The notes under the pieces were generated by a model. It searched no databases and was not told where the DNA came from. It worked only from the letters and a program-made list of their open reading frames with translations. A program made the position numbers and the translations under genes. A stretch of DNA of 64,000 bases from Lumnitzera littorea (taxonomy: Eukaryota; Streptophyta; Magnoliopsida; Myrtales; Combretaceae), in contig JAMXBB010000009.1 of the NCBI GenBank assembly GCA_024138015.1, positions 14,633,880 through 14,697,879 of the forward strand, read 5' to 3'. This document shows positions 48,801 through 60,820 of the stretch, one piece after another (position 1 is the first letter of the stretch; each line of letters starts with the position of its first letter).

Positions 48801-50011
48801 TGTCACGATCCAAGGAGTGGCCTAATCGTGGTAAGTATCGTATATCGTATAAAGGGTTATAGATTGATTACCCTTTCAATCAACTACTCTTTATGTGATA
48901 AAGAAGCTTACTACTACAACTAACAATTTAAGAGTTATGCAAGTGCAAGTAATATCATAATACAATTATAATAATATAACTATCAAGCTATAACTATCCA
49001 ATATATATAATATGTACATTAAGTCTTTCAGGAAACAAATATTATATAATAATACACAGTATCACATAATAAGTTCCAAAAATTCTAGCTACAGTAATAA
49101 AAAATTACTCTTATCTTACAACTTACACTCACACCAACCAGATAATGATTTACTAACCTCAGGCATCCTGCAGTCTAAAACAATAAAAAGGTCTTCTTAC
49201 ATAAGTAATCTATAAGGGTATAAGCTAAATAGTTTAGTGGGATATTTCTTAACCATACTATAAACAAGTTATTCAACAATTAAATTCAAACATATGAATA
49301 CATGTTCATACAAAATGCCAAATAAATACATATAGGTGACTAGGCACTACATGCAACTTAGATTTAAAGCCTTCCGAAGTTAGGGTTAGAGTATACGCGA
49401 CACAAATCAATTCTGAGTATCATACTTAAACTATTATAACTATGAAACTCCACGTTTTGTATTAAAATATAAATGGTATGTCCATTTTCAGTTTTAGTTA
49501 AAATTAGTTCCAAGTATGATTGTGAGTGGCTTCTCGCAGTTCACATTCACTCATAAATGGAAGCCTTTAGACTTAACCTTTAGCTAGGCGATTTGCGCCT
49601 CCAACGCCCAGTAATCTTGCGGGCTAAGGTAAGGTCATATCGTATATGTACGGCATACTAAAACACTATAATAAGAATTTATAATCAACCTCCATATGGC
49701 CTCTTAATACCTCTATGTAATGTGATAGTTGGAATTAGTTATGCAATGCATGATTATGTATGTTTCGATTTAGTTAGTTCAAGTCTGATATCATTAAGTT
49801 TAATTATTGTATGATAAATTAGAATCACAAACAAATGAATTCCTATTGATTTAGGATTCGATCGATTTTCTAGGATTTCTACTATCGATACTATATTCGG
49901 TTTTTAAATTTTATAAAAATTTTATTGTTTCTAGCCTTGTCAACTCATAGTATCATCTAAGACACTCAGACTTAAATTATGGTTTAGACTACCAACTACA
50001 CAGGGCTTACA
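48801..50011. mobile_element. Element X, copy at the right arm's inner edge, deleted/chimeric
   Basis: On the plus strand it starts tgtcacgatcc and ends gggcttaca at 50011, followed by atttt, the same site as the X insertion of the left arm. It is only 1211 bp: about 150 bp matching the beginning of X (to about 49861) is joined directly to about 1 kb matching its end (29730-30720 in the left copy), so some 2.5 kb is missing. The left end (48800) is not flanked by atttt or by element W. It sits at the inner breakpoint of the inverted duplication. Confidence 0.75.
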
Positions 50012-50513
50012 ATTTTCAAAATAAACTAAACTAATCTATAAAACCGAACCACACTGTTTTGTAAAAAGTATAGTAATATTTTACTTACAACTAAAGAATT
50101 TCTTTTATTGTAATATAGAATTTGAAAGAATTTTCAGTTTATATTTACTAAAATGCATATGTATTGAATTTTTATTACCATAATTTATAGGCATTTGCAA
50201 TTTCTTAGTAGGATGAATATTAACTTTATGAACCTCTAATATAATATCACCACTCATTGTTATTAAATAAATCAACAATATTTATATGAGATTACATATT
50301 ATATGAATATATCTTCCTAGACTATAAAATATAGTTTAATCCGTAAATCATATCATATCAAACCAAACCGAAGTTTCATAGTTTGAGAAAATTCCTAATC
50401 TAAACCATATGGTTTGGTTCAAAGTTATAAAAAACCAAACCATAATTTATGGTTCGGTCTAGTTTGGAGGAAAAATCGAACCAAACCTAACTGTACCTGC
50501 CCTTATCAAACAT
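50012..50513. mobile_element. Element W, half copy in the right arm
   Basis: Mirror of 10168-10707, ending cctta at 50505, followed by tcaaacat (50506-50513), the reverse complement of the left-arm target duplication. A 37 bp or so internal segment with the ccaaaccaaacc repeat is missing near 50027. The other half of W is absent on this side. Confidence 0.7.
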
Positions 50514-51904
50514 AATGTTAGTTGGTGGACTAGTTATTTCATGAAATTGCACACCATTATTGTTAAATGAGGAATTGCAATTCTCTTATAAGACCAAAGG
50601 AGTAACAAACATTGATCTTTTCCTACAAGTTTTCATATCTATCAATGACATTTTAGATGACCTAAGAATAGCTCCTACTTTATTTTATTCATTAAAATTG
50701 AAATTTTATTTATAGACTATTCCATTCTATAAACTAAATATGTTATAGTTAGGTATTACATTTGTGAATTTTTTTTTTCTCCCCAATACTTCTCAATTTA
50801 ACCATTGAGAGTTCAAGACATTTTCTATCTACCAATGCACTAATTTACTTTCAAGATTGCATTGATCTTACTTGGATAGATAAAATTATTTACAGATATC
50901 TGTGTTAGACATAGGCATACTCATTTTGCCAAATGCTACATATTCTAGAGCACTTTGGCTAAAGTAAATAAATAACTAGTCTTGTTTCTCTCTAAAATTT
51001 AAATAACAAAAGGGAGTTCGTAAATGTGTAAAGTTGACTAATATACCTGAATTAGATATTTAAGCTAGTAACGAGTTCTATAGAATTATGCACATTTATA
51101 AGGGATGTTTTAAAAAAATCTATTTTGGTAGACTCAAAAAAGTGATTATCGAATGGTTTGATTGCTTTCTGTCTTTCTAAGTGAGATCTTGCACATAGCA
51201 AATTTATCCATAAACTAAGTCACATAAGAGGAAGGATTCACATTATATAGAAAATGCATCTCCTTTATCGCTAATTAAAGCCATCCAACAAATGTCATGA
51301 GAGGTCATCTCATTTTTGACCATTATAGTTATCTAATGAACGAGTGTATGCTCTAAAATCTACAAATAGGTGTCTCCTCCTCCTCCTCCTCCTTATTTTA
51401 TGATTTTTGAGAATCGAAATGACCACAAAATGCAATAGTGCTGATGAAGTCTTCCTCTCAGGATCAAACATTAGATCAAATGAAGAATGTCTAACTTTTG
51501 TCAAGAGCAATAAAGTTGATGGCTTAAACTCTTTCATTTGTCACAAGTACTAATTAGTTGTTGAAATTACTTATTCCTCCTCCCATGCCCCTTTATAATC
51601 ATATCTATCTATCTATCTATCTATATATATATATATATCAATTGAAGACATCTTTAACATCACTTATAGCGCAATATTGTACATACATAACCAACTCCAA
51701 CATCTTTTAACCCCCATACAGATATTTCTACACACACAACCTCCCACCCCCACTCCTTTTATGAATATTTCTTAAGTACTTATGCATTGTATGTATAGCT
51801 TGGGAGTGTGAAAGTAGTTGTACTATAAGAAGAATTATATCTATTAACAAAAGGATAAATTTAAAAAGAGATATAAGATATGTAAAACACAACCTTTCAA
51901 CCAT

Positions 51905-51936
<32 letters not shown>

Positions 51937-53034
51937 CTTATGATAACAAATACAATGTAATAAGTTATGTCTTCTCTCTCTTCTATGATCTATAAATTTT
52001 AGTTTATGGAGTTATATATTAAATTCAGTAGATATTTCGTTGTTTAAGTATTCTTTTCTTCTTCTTCGTGTTCTTTTTAATTGACTACTATAGAAATTAA
52101 AATTATTTATAAGGGGAGAATTGCCGCTAAGAGACTATCGTTTAAGTATACAAGCATCTTTCTTTTCTTGTATAGTATCATTTTAATATCATCTTATATC
52201 AACATAAATTTATCAATAAACCAATTCAACGATAAGTAACAACTGATTTTTACAGATATAAGTTATAACTATGGATTTTTTCCACTTTGGTGCAATGTCA
52301 TTTTTTATTTCGTTATGTACATTGACTAAAACTATGTAAATGATGGCCCATATATTCACTTTTGGACTAATTGATAATTTCCAAAAAGATTTTACTTATT
52401 TGTGAAATTTACATTTTGGATTAATCACTTAGCTATTGATCTATGTTTAATTTGCCAAGAAGTGTTGAAAATTTTTATATGGTTTTTATGCTTATGACCT
52501 TTATATTTACAAATCAAATTTAAGTTGTGAATGAAAGCTTTGATACAATATGCTCTTTAGAACTATTAATTATACAGTGCTTATAAAATAAGATTGCTAA
52601 AATTATTGTGAAGGAAAAAGTACAAATTGGATAATCGACGTTTAGAGTTGAACCTTATTTAAATAAAGAATAAAACTTTTTAATAGTTTAAATAGAGGAT
52701 AAACATCACTAAAATAGTGCAAATAGAGAATAAATATTATTAGAGTGATACAAAATAGATGATGGCGTTACTTTTAAATAGGAGTAAAACATTATATAAT
52801 AAAGAAAAAAATAATTTGTGTTTTTAATGTGCCAAACCATCGAGATCCGACAACTTTATGGTAGAGTCATAGTGTTATCCTATATCTGTACCATTTTACC
52901 ATATGCCCTCCCTCTATTTGAACTACTTAAATTGTTCTATCATCTATTTGCACCAACAAAATGTTTCGTCTGTATTTTAGCTTAATCCTAAAGTTCATCT
53001 TTTAGTGTGTAATTTTCTTTGTTATCATGAAATA
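50514..53034. other. Right-arm intergenic flank, mirror of 7645-10167
   Basis: No gene. Nearly identical to the left arm; the few differences I found are at about 51186, 50883 and 50839 (left 9495, 9798 and 9842). Confidence 0.7.
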
Positions 53035-55281
53035 TGTAACGCCCTGAGACCCTAAATGGGTGCTACAACCCACCACCTATTCCGGTTAGCCTGAAATACG
53101 TAAAACTTCTAAGTCTACAAATCAAAAAGCAATAGTGAATTATAGCATAATAATACATGAAAACCACAAAGGAGTAGGTAGCTGCATCCACTCATAATCT
53201 CATAAAAATTGAAACATCCAATAGAGTTCGGAAGCGTATCAACTTACAACCAAAACATAAGATAAGTCAAATAACTATAATCCTAAAAAATAAGGAGTCC
53301 ATCTCCTCAAAATACAAAATCCTGAACAACTCATAAACCATCAGTAAAATAGATATCACCATATCCTAATCATCATAAAAGTAAAGGTACTCGACTCGAT
53401 CCTCCTCTTGGATGTCATCGACATACTTCTCCTAAAAAATAAGTTAGTCCTCAGATCAAGTACCTAAAAAAGAAAAGAATGAGCTGAAGCCTAATATGGG
53501 TGTACAAACACATGCGCATGCCAAGCCAGATCGTTCACATACAGAAATGCAAATATAATAGAATGATACATACAGCGGTTTAATTATCTTATATTAGGCT
53601 AACAGAACAACAAAGGAGTATTCATAAGCCTACCACACTTGGTCTTTACCCACATACATGGGTGGATATAATTATATAAAAGAAAGTATAAGATAGACAC
53701 ATGACTAGAGTATCGAATAATATAGATCATCGAATCGATATGGTAAATATATAATATGTACTTACTGAGGAAATAGTATAATTTGTAATAACTCGTAAGA
53801 AATGACAAAGTAATCGTTGATAAATAAAATAAACACACTACGTATAATATGATATGCCATATATATACATGATACTAATGTGATAAAATATTTAAATCAC
53901 AAAATCCTCAATGTCAATAATAAACATACTAATAATAGAATAGTATCATAGTACATCAAATCGATACTAGGGACTTACGTAAAATACAATCATTAACATA
54001 TTATATAAATAAACAAAAACCTGGCCCCACATATAGATATATATATATATATATATATAATCAATATTCTGAATACCATAAAATATACTTAACAAAAAAA
54101 TTTATATAAATAACACTATATAGCATGATAAACAAATAATTTAAAAGCAGTAATCAAATACTAACAATACTTAATTCAATACTAACAACGAAAATAATAA
54201 ATAAAATTATAGCAAGATATCCACTATGAGTAAGGTACCGAATGCGAAATCGGAAATAGCTTGCGAATTTAAATCGAGAAAAGAATTATTGGATGGGCAC
54301 GAACGAGAATCTAATACAGTAGACAAATAAATAAATTACTTTTTACTTAAATAAATATTCAAATCATTGACGAATACAAATTTACTAAAATGACTTGGTG
54401 CATGAGGAAATGAATTATAGAAGACTGTCCGTAAATTCTTCGGCGAAAGGTATATTGGGCAGTAGGAAAATTGTAGTCCTGTGCCTTCAATTTCAGATGA
54501 GCAAGAAGAGACAAATGAAATGCGTGAGTGATATTGGAAGGCTGGGGTCCAACTATACGGCAAGAAAAGAAAATTTAGAGTGAGGCTGGCTTGAGACTAA
54601 AGAGGTAGAGAGGTCATTAGGGGAAGAGAGAGAGATTGGATTGAGGGGACGGGAGAGAGATAGCAGGGGACGGGGAAGAGAGGAATAGGGACAAAAGAGA
54701 GGTCAGGGGTAGGGTCCAAAAGCTGTGGAGGGGAAAGAAGAGAGTAAGGGGGAATGGGGTCAGCAATGATTAAGGAAGGGGGCTGTTTTACAAGAGAAAG
54801 AGAGGATGAATTTGGGGGACGATGGGGAATTTACAGTTGGAAATGAAGAAGAAGCAGGGGTGGGGTCCTTAAATTATTAATGAGGTAAGAGTAGAGGGCA
54901 ATAATAGGTCTGCAAGAAAAAGAAATAAAATGTTGAGAGAAAGAAGCTTTGCGGCTAGGAAAAAGAAAATTAGGATTATGGTAGGATAGAACATTCTAGA
55001 AGGGTGATGATTAAAAAGAAAATAAATAATTAATTAAAATAAGTATATATATACAGCATTTAAGATAATAACCTCTTTTTTTAAAAAAAGTATCGTAATG
55101 TAAAGCACTAATAAAATTTCTTATATCTTATACGTAAAATATAAAATTTAATATACTTATTTAGTACGTAAAATAGGGATTTTAGAATAATTAAATTGAG
55201 AACTTTAATTTGGATTTCTAACTATACTAACTTAAGAAGTTTATGGTTCAAATAAAATACTAGACTAATTAAGGTGTTTCA
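53035..55281. mobile_element. Element Y, right-arm copy
   Basis: Mirror of 5398-7644: starts tgtaacgccctg, ends ggtgtttca, and is flanked by aaata at 53030-53034 and 55282-55286. Both the insertion site and the target duplication equal those of the left arm. Confidence 0.88.
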
Positions 55282-55929
55282 AAATATACGACGAATGAAG
55301 CCCAAACTTCATGCAAAATTATTACAAATAGTCTCACATTTAAATTTTTTTTAATTTCTATTACTTTTTTTTACGATTCACATGTTTTTTTTTTTTAATT
55401 CCCGATTTCTTATTATATTTATTTAGGAGTGAAAAGATCTTTAATTCATTAAAACTTCTTTGCTACTGGATTACAAAACATAAGATGATGCCCTGTAGTT
55501 GTACATAAAGAAGTGGAAAACTAGCTTCAAACTCATTGTTTGAATTACGTCATGTCACAGGAAGCACCACACAACATACAAAGGTGGTCATGAAGCGAAA
55601 GAGGATTTAATAAATAATTAACTAGATTATTCCCACCCCCCCTTTCGTTCTGTGGTATTATCTAAAGATGATGTCCCATGGAAAGTACTATGTATCATGT
55701 TAATAAATAAATGTAGAGACATAGCGAATAAATGAATTTATTCATGCTTCATTCACCTATACTATGCAGAACTTTAATCCGTGCAATAAATTCAAGTATT
55801 TGACCACCTAAACGTATTCTAGGAGAAAGGGGAAAGAAAAGTAAATAAAAAGCCTTTTTTTTTTTTTTTGTTTTTTCATTCTCTTTTTTTGCAAAAACTT
55901 TCATGACGAGTTGGGACGACAATGAATCA
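55282..55929 (-). other. 3' flank of the right lyase copy
   Basis: Mirror of the left gene's 3' flank. No gene. Confidence 0.6.
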
Positions 55930-58900
55930 TCATTCTGGAGGACCTTCAAATCGGATATAATCATACATAACTCCTTGGAATAGGCTTTGTGCTTCAACTT
56001 GTGTGAGAAAAATTGTGTTTCTTCCATTGCGAAGAAGAGCACCAGGTACATCAAATCCAAAGTACCTATACAAACCATGAATACCGTGTCTTGCTATGGC
56101 ATTGTCCCAACCTACTCTGCCCGTAGAAAAGTGAGGATGCGGCCTCCTTTGATTATTGAACCGTATCTATGATGTTAAAAAAAAACAAATAGTTATACAA
56201 TAGTAATAACTTGTTAAATACATGACAACATCTATGTCAAGAATATAAACGGAAAGAAGAAAATTCATTTCATCTAAGTCCATTATCATACCTGCAACTT
56301 TGCTAAAGTGGACGCCGCTAGTGCCAATTGGAGCTTATAAGTTCTATCCTCTGTTACATTTTCAATGTCAAAACCGATCTGCCATGTAGTTGGGACAAAT
56401 GTATGGTTTCCAATATTCCTTTAGAAACAAAGGAAAAAACAAAGCTAGTTAGAAAGTTTATTATATGTGTTGTTATAGAGTGCAATTATCATTTAAAAAT
56501 TTAACACATTTTAAGTACCTTGTGACTTGAGCATAAAACCAATCTTTACGATAATCACTAACTCCAACGGTATAAACAAGATCGGTTTTTGGAAAGAAAT
56601 CAGTATAACGTGCCCATAAGCCATATTGCCTAAAACTGAAAGAGAATAGAAAATTAGAAAATTTTAAGTATACAAATAATTTTCACGCTAATTCAATATA
56701 ATGAAACAAACCTTTCGTTTTTCAAATGGTCATAGAGCTTATTCCTCAAAGTTGGAAGTGGAGGTGGTACGTAAAATTCCGCGGCCTTACGATCTGGGAC
56801 TCCTATCTCCCATAATGTTGGCCCGTGTCTTGGTGGCTTATACACAAGTTGACCTAGTTTGTTTTCAACACCTATATGCAAGAAGACACCATATATATGT
56901 TATACACGCTCATATGTGTACTCTTAGACATAATTTGGGAAAACATTGTATACTTTCTATTCACACGTTTTACAAGAATATCCACATGATATATTGGGAC
57001 ATAAGGACCTATTCATGTTTTGGTTGTACCTTCTTTAACATAGACATTGACCTCGTATTTGTAGTCCCCAATAATACCGAGCACCCATGCATATAAATTG
57101 TACTTTCCTGCTCGTACATTCTTGATTTTAAAATACCCATTATCATCAGCACGAGTCCAGAATTGATAACCCTAAAAGTAAGTTTTATAATAAGAACACA
57201 ATAATTTAATTTCCCGTACTAAGCAATACTTTACTAAAATTTGCAAAGGATGATAAGTTACTTTGGTTTCCTTTTGCCACGATCCTACTTCTCCAGGGGC
57301 TGCTAACCCAACAAATGCGGATTTTCCAGCTAAGTTTCTCTCGTTCAAGTACCTATACCATGTAAATAAATCAAATATATTTTTAGTATTATTTGTCATT
57401 ATGATATGAATAATCAAACCATAAAGTAAGGGAAGTAAACCTGTCAAGGACGAGCAATTGACCAGCAACACTTCCACGTTTATCCGCCGAAGGGAAATCT
57501 TCCGAGTGGGTGAAATTGTAAGGCCAATTTTCAGTTTCTATCAACATCTAAAAGAAAACGAAGAGCAAATGAAGTTCGCTCGAGGACAAAAACATCTACA
57601 GTATTACCCTAAACCATTGTCAAACATATATGTTAATTATTACCTGGGCTTTAGCATCTTCCCAAAGTTTTCTAGTGTGATCTTTGGATGCGGCCGAGTT
57701 GAAATAGACAAAGATGGGACCAAAAACCTTCTTCCAGGGCTCGCCATTTCGAAATATTGTTCCAACATCTCTTCCAGCATAATGGTCGCTTAGAAATACC
57801 TATATTATGATATTAGGGTAAGGTGTAAGGAATTGATGTTAAAACCACACACATAATTACTTTTGGGAAATCTCTCTGTTTCTTTTTTTTTTTTGGGTGA
57901 AGAAAAAAACTCAACAAGTTAAATACAATTGCTTACATTGAGCATGGTGGGACCAACATGAGATGTAAGACTTTGTTTGATCGGTCCACATGTACGAAAT
58001 TCATTACTCGGTGTGATCATCCAGAACCCTATAGGTGGATCATTACTTATCCACCCATGTATTTTATTATCTATATTCTCAATTGAATATTGATATTTGT
58101 CATCTACCTGAAAGAAAAAACATTCATGTAAAAATTATTAATTTTAATCAACGGTAGTCGAAATAGAGAAGATGTGTAAGATAACTTCTTCCGAACAAAT
58201 TAAGCATAAAATCTTAGTGATAATTGAATTGATTTTTGTTGGTAGGAGCAAATTAGATGAATACCTCTCCTTTTAAGTCAGAATTGGATGGATTTGTCAA
58301 AAGAACAGCTTCACGATAATTAAGTGTTTGGCCTCTTTGACGATCCCATGCTGTCGGCATGACCCTTTACCTTTGATCCGTAATGGCCATGTAGTGAAAC
58401 CTAATTCAAAATGGTAATTAAATGTAAAACACAATAAAGCATTCATGTTAAAATATCATGTGAATTATGTTCCGGTACATGAAGTCATCACATAGGTCTA
58501 ATTATTCAATGTATAAAATATACTATATTGTCTAATTTAACTAATATAATCCCACAAACAATAGAATTACAGTTAAAAATCACATAGGAATACAGTAGAA
58601 TATCTTAATTACTTACTTTTCCGTATTGACTTTGTAAATATCTCTTAATGAAGCCAAGTTAAAGTCCGACCATCCTTGCGGCCTGTTGAAGATAGCATAT
58701 GTATAGAAACTAGAGCTTTAATAGTACTTCTACGCCATGTGTTTTAGTTAATGGATGGTAAATATCAATTAAATTATGATACATGAAAATATAAAGTTGT
58801 TATCACGTAGAAAAATTATTTTACAGTAGTTTCTTGATAATTGAAAATTTAACGTACCTCTTGTCTATATTTATTGGGATGAAGCCATAATTAGTATAAT

Positions 58901-59765
58901 TGTCCCATACTCTAGAAAACGATAGATCTATTAGATCATCATTTTTTGCTACAACTCTGTACGACATTTTTCTAGAGTCAATCCTGCAAAATAGAAGATA
59001 TATATATATATATTCAATAAGATAAGTTTGTGTAGATCTATAATTTCTTGTTATTAAAAAAATAAGACAATGTAAATAGATAAAACATCATTTACATGTC
59101 TTGAAGACCGCGTGTCCCCGGAGAACTCCATACCACGTCCCAATACCATCCCTTTGTACTTGATGCCTGTTACGGAACCTCCTGGAGTTGATAAGGCAAC
59201 CTCGACTATCCCATTGTCAACTACCACCTGGAATAATGTAAATACGAGGAACAAAAGTGAGAAAGATAAGATTTTATATATTAAATTTAAATCAAGGCAC
59301 ATAATTGTTCATAGAGATTCTTTTATTAGTACACTTACAAGTAAAGTGTCATAGATTTTAATTTTTTTTTTCCCCTTTACCAATTGAGAACATATAAGTT
59401 TGGTGATTTTGTTATAATGTACTTTATCTAAATGTGTGAATTTTTAAGATAAATTTCTCTATGATTAAATTATCAGATGTTTTAATCAAATTTTTTATTC
59501 GGAAGTTGACAAAAAGGGTATGACATGAAAAATATTCGTAGAAAGTTGTGAAGAAAAAAAAAAAAAACAAATCAGTGTAAAATAGGAGGCCTTCATTCAA
59601 CAAAATCGATACATACACATGCACGTGGATATTCTTTCTCCTATTTTCTACTAGAAAAGGAAAAAAAATATAAAAAGTTAGGAAATTTAAGTTACCTCGT
59701 TGGCACTTTGAACTCGTAGCTTCACAGGAGGAAAAGAAATCGATTCATCATGTCCCAAAACTCCC
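55930..59765 (-). pseudogene. Rhamnogalacturonan lyase, right copy, broken
   Basis: Inverted copy of the left gene. Exons 7-15 of the left model (55930-58107) are intact and, where compared, identical. Lesions lie upstream: TAA replaces a Gln codon in exon 6 (58265-58400) by a change at 58369; a 57 bp deletion at about 58714 removes the 3' splice site and first 21 bases of exon 5 (rest at 58617-58714); a 177 bp deletion at about 59148 removes the end of exon 2 and the next intron, fusing it out of frame to exon 3 (59096-59146). Exon 4 (58858-58983) and the first visible exon (59696-59765) survive with substitutions. No full-length lyase can be made. The 5' region is further split from upstream sequence by an element at 60259. 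Confidence 0.92.
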
Positions 59766-60258
59766 CTGTAAAGAAAAAAAAAAAAAAGATTAATTGAAGA
59801 TGTCTTATATATATATATGTATGTATGTTTATATAACACATAATTTATTGATTGATATCTAACTGATTTTCTTGAAGTTAACTGTGACATAATGACTATT
59901 AGAATAACGGTGACTACATTGATTTTTGCTATATACTAAATTCTTTTCAATTTGGTACCATTCTTATACCTAGCATCGAAACAATGTTTTACCCTAAGTA
60001 TCCGATTCTGACTCTTCTTTCTTTTTTTTTTTTTTTTTTCTATATATATTACAATTTGTGGATAAGGGATTTAAATTTTCTCTATCTTATTAAGTGACTC
60101 ATATCCATATTCTTAGATTATCACAGTTTTATCTAATATTCAATTTGTTTATAAAACTTTAAACTAGTACTATCGAACAAAGAAGCTACTTCGAGCTTGG
60201 AAAAATAAGGAAAGAAAGGGAGAATCCTCTATTTGAAAGCAAAAGCAAATTAACAAGT
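59766..60258 (-). other. 5' region of the right lyase pseudogene
   Basis: Diverged mirror of 135-685, with substitutions, a shorter TA microsatellite and a deletion of about 20 bp near 60217. Homology to the left arm stops at 60258. Confidence 0.6.
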
Positions 60259-60820
60259 TGTAAACCCCATAAATTTAATTATTTAAGAGAAGAATTGAAC
60301 CTTAATATTGTAGATGACTTCATAAGTTGATAAGGCTTGTAACGATAAATTTTTTTATTAAATTTAGAAATTGAATATAGTATTGATAATAAAAAAAAAA
60401 CCTAAAAATTGATTGAAACCTAAATAGTATACAAAAACCCTAAACTCGATGTACATATAAATACTCGAAATTGAACTTAAACTTGATTGAAGGCTTAAAA
60501 TTATATTTTTAAGCTTATAAAATGAATAAATATCACTTAATAGTGATATAATCATAGTCGATTATAATTATCAACTAAATTGCGTAAAAATTTTAACGAA
60601 AATATTAAAATAACTCGTAAAAATTATAATTGTAATAGGTATCAATTAAATTATTAAATTTTTATAAAATCTCAAAATTAACTTATAAATATTATTTTTA
60701 TTATTTTATGTTTGAAAAAAATTTACATATAATTATTTTTATTCTTCTTTTTCTTCCATTTTTCTCTCTTATTTTTTTCCCTCTTCCTTCTTATTTTTTT
60801 CCCTCTTCCACGTTAATTCC
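60259..60820. mobile_element. Element X family, third copy, first segment
   Basis: Begins tgtaaacccc exactly where right-arm homology ends, and matches 10708-11270 of the left X copy throughout (for example aaaaccctaa, gaatatagtat, gaataaatatcactta, acatataattatttttatt). It is inserted in the 5' region of the lyase pseudogene. The other end is beyond the window. Confidence 0.75.

Larger units (their letters stand above)
49861..60258 (-). repeat. Right arm of the large inverted duplication
   Basis: Reverse-complement partner of 135-10862. The inner end lies in a rearranged X element; the outer end is at the X-family insertion at 60259, so homology may resume beyond 64000. Confidence 0.95.

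Noticed and set aside
686..59765. Antisense regulation of the left lyase by the right pseudogene
   Set aside because: A transcript of the right copy from its own promoter has the same sense as the left mRNA; only read-through of the spacer would produce antisense, and nothing in the sequence indicates that.
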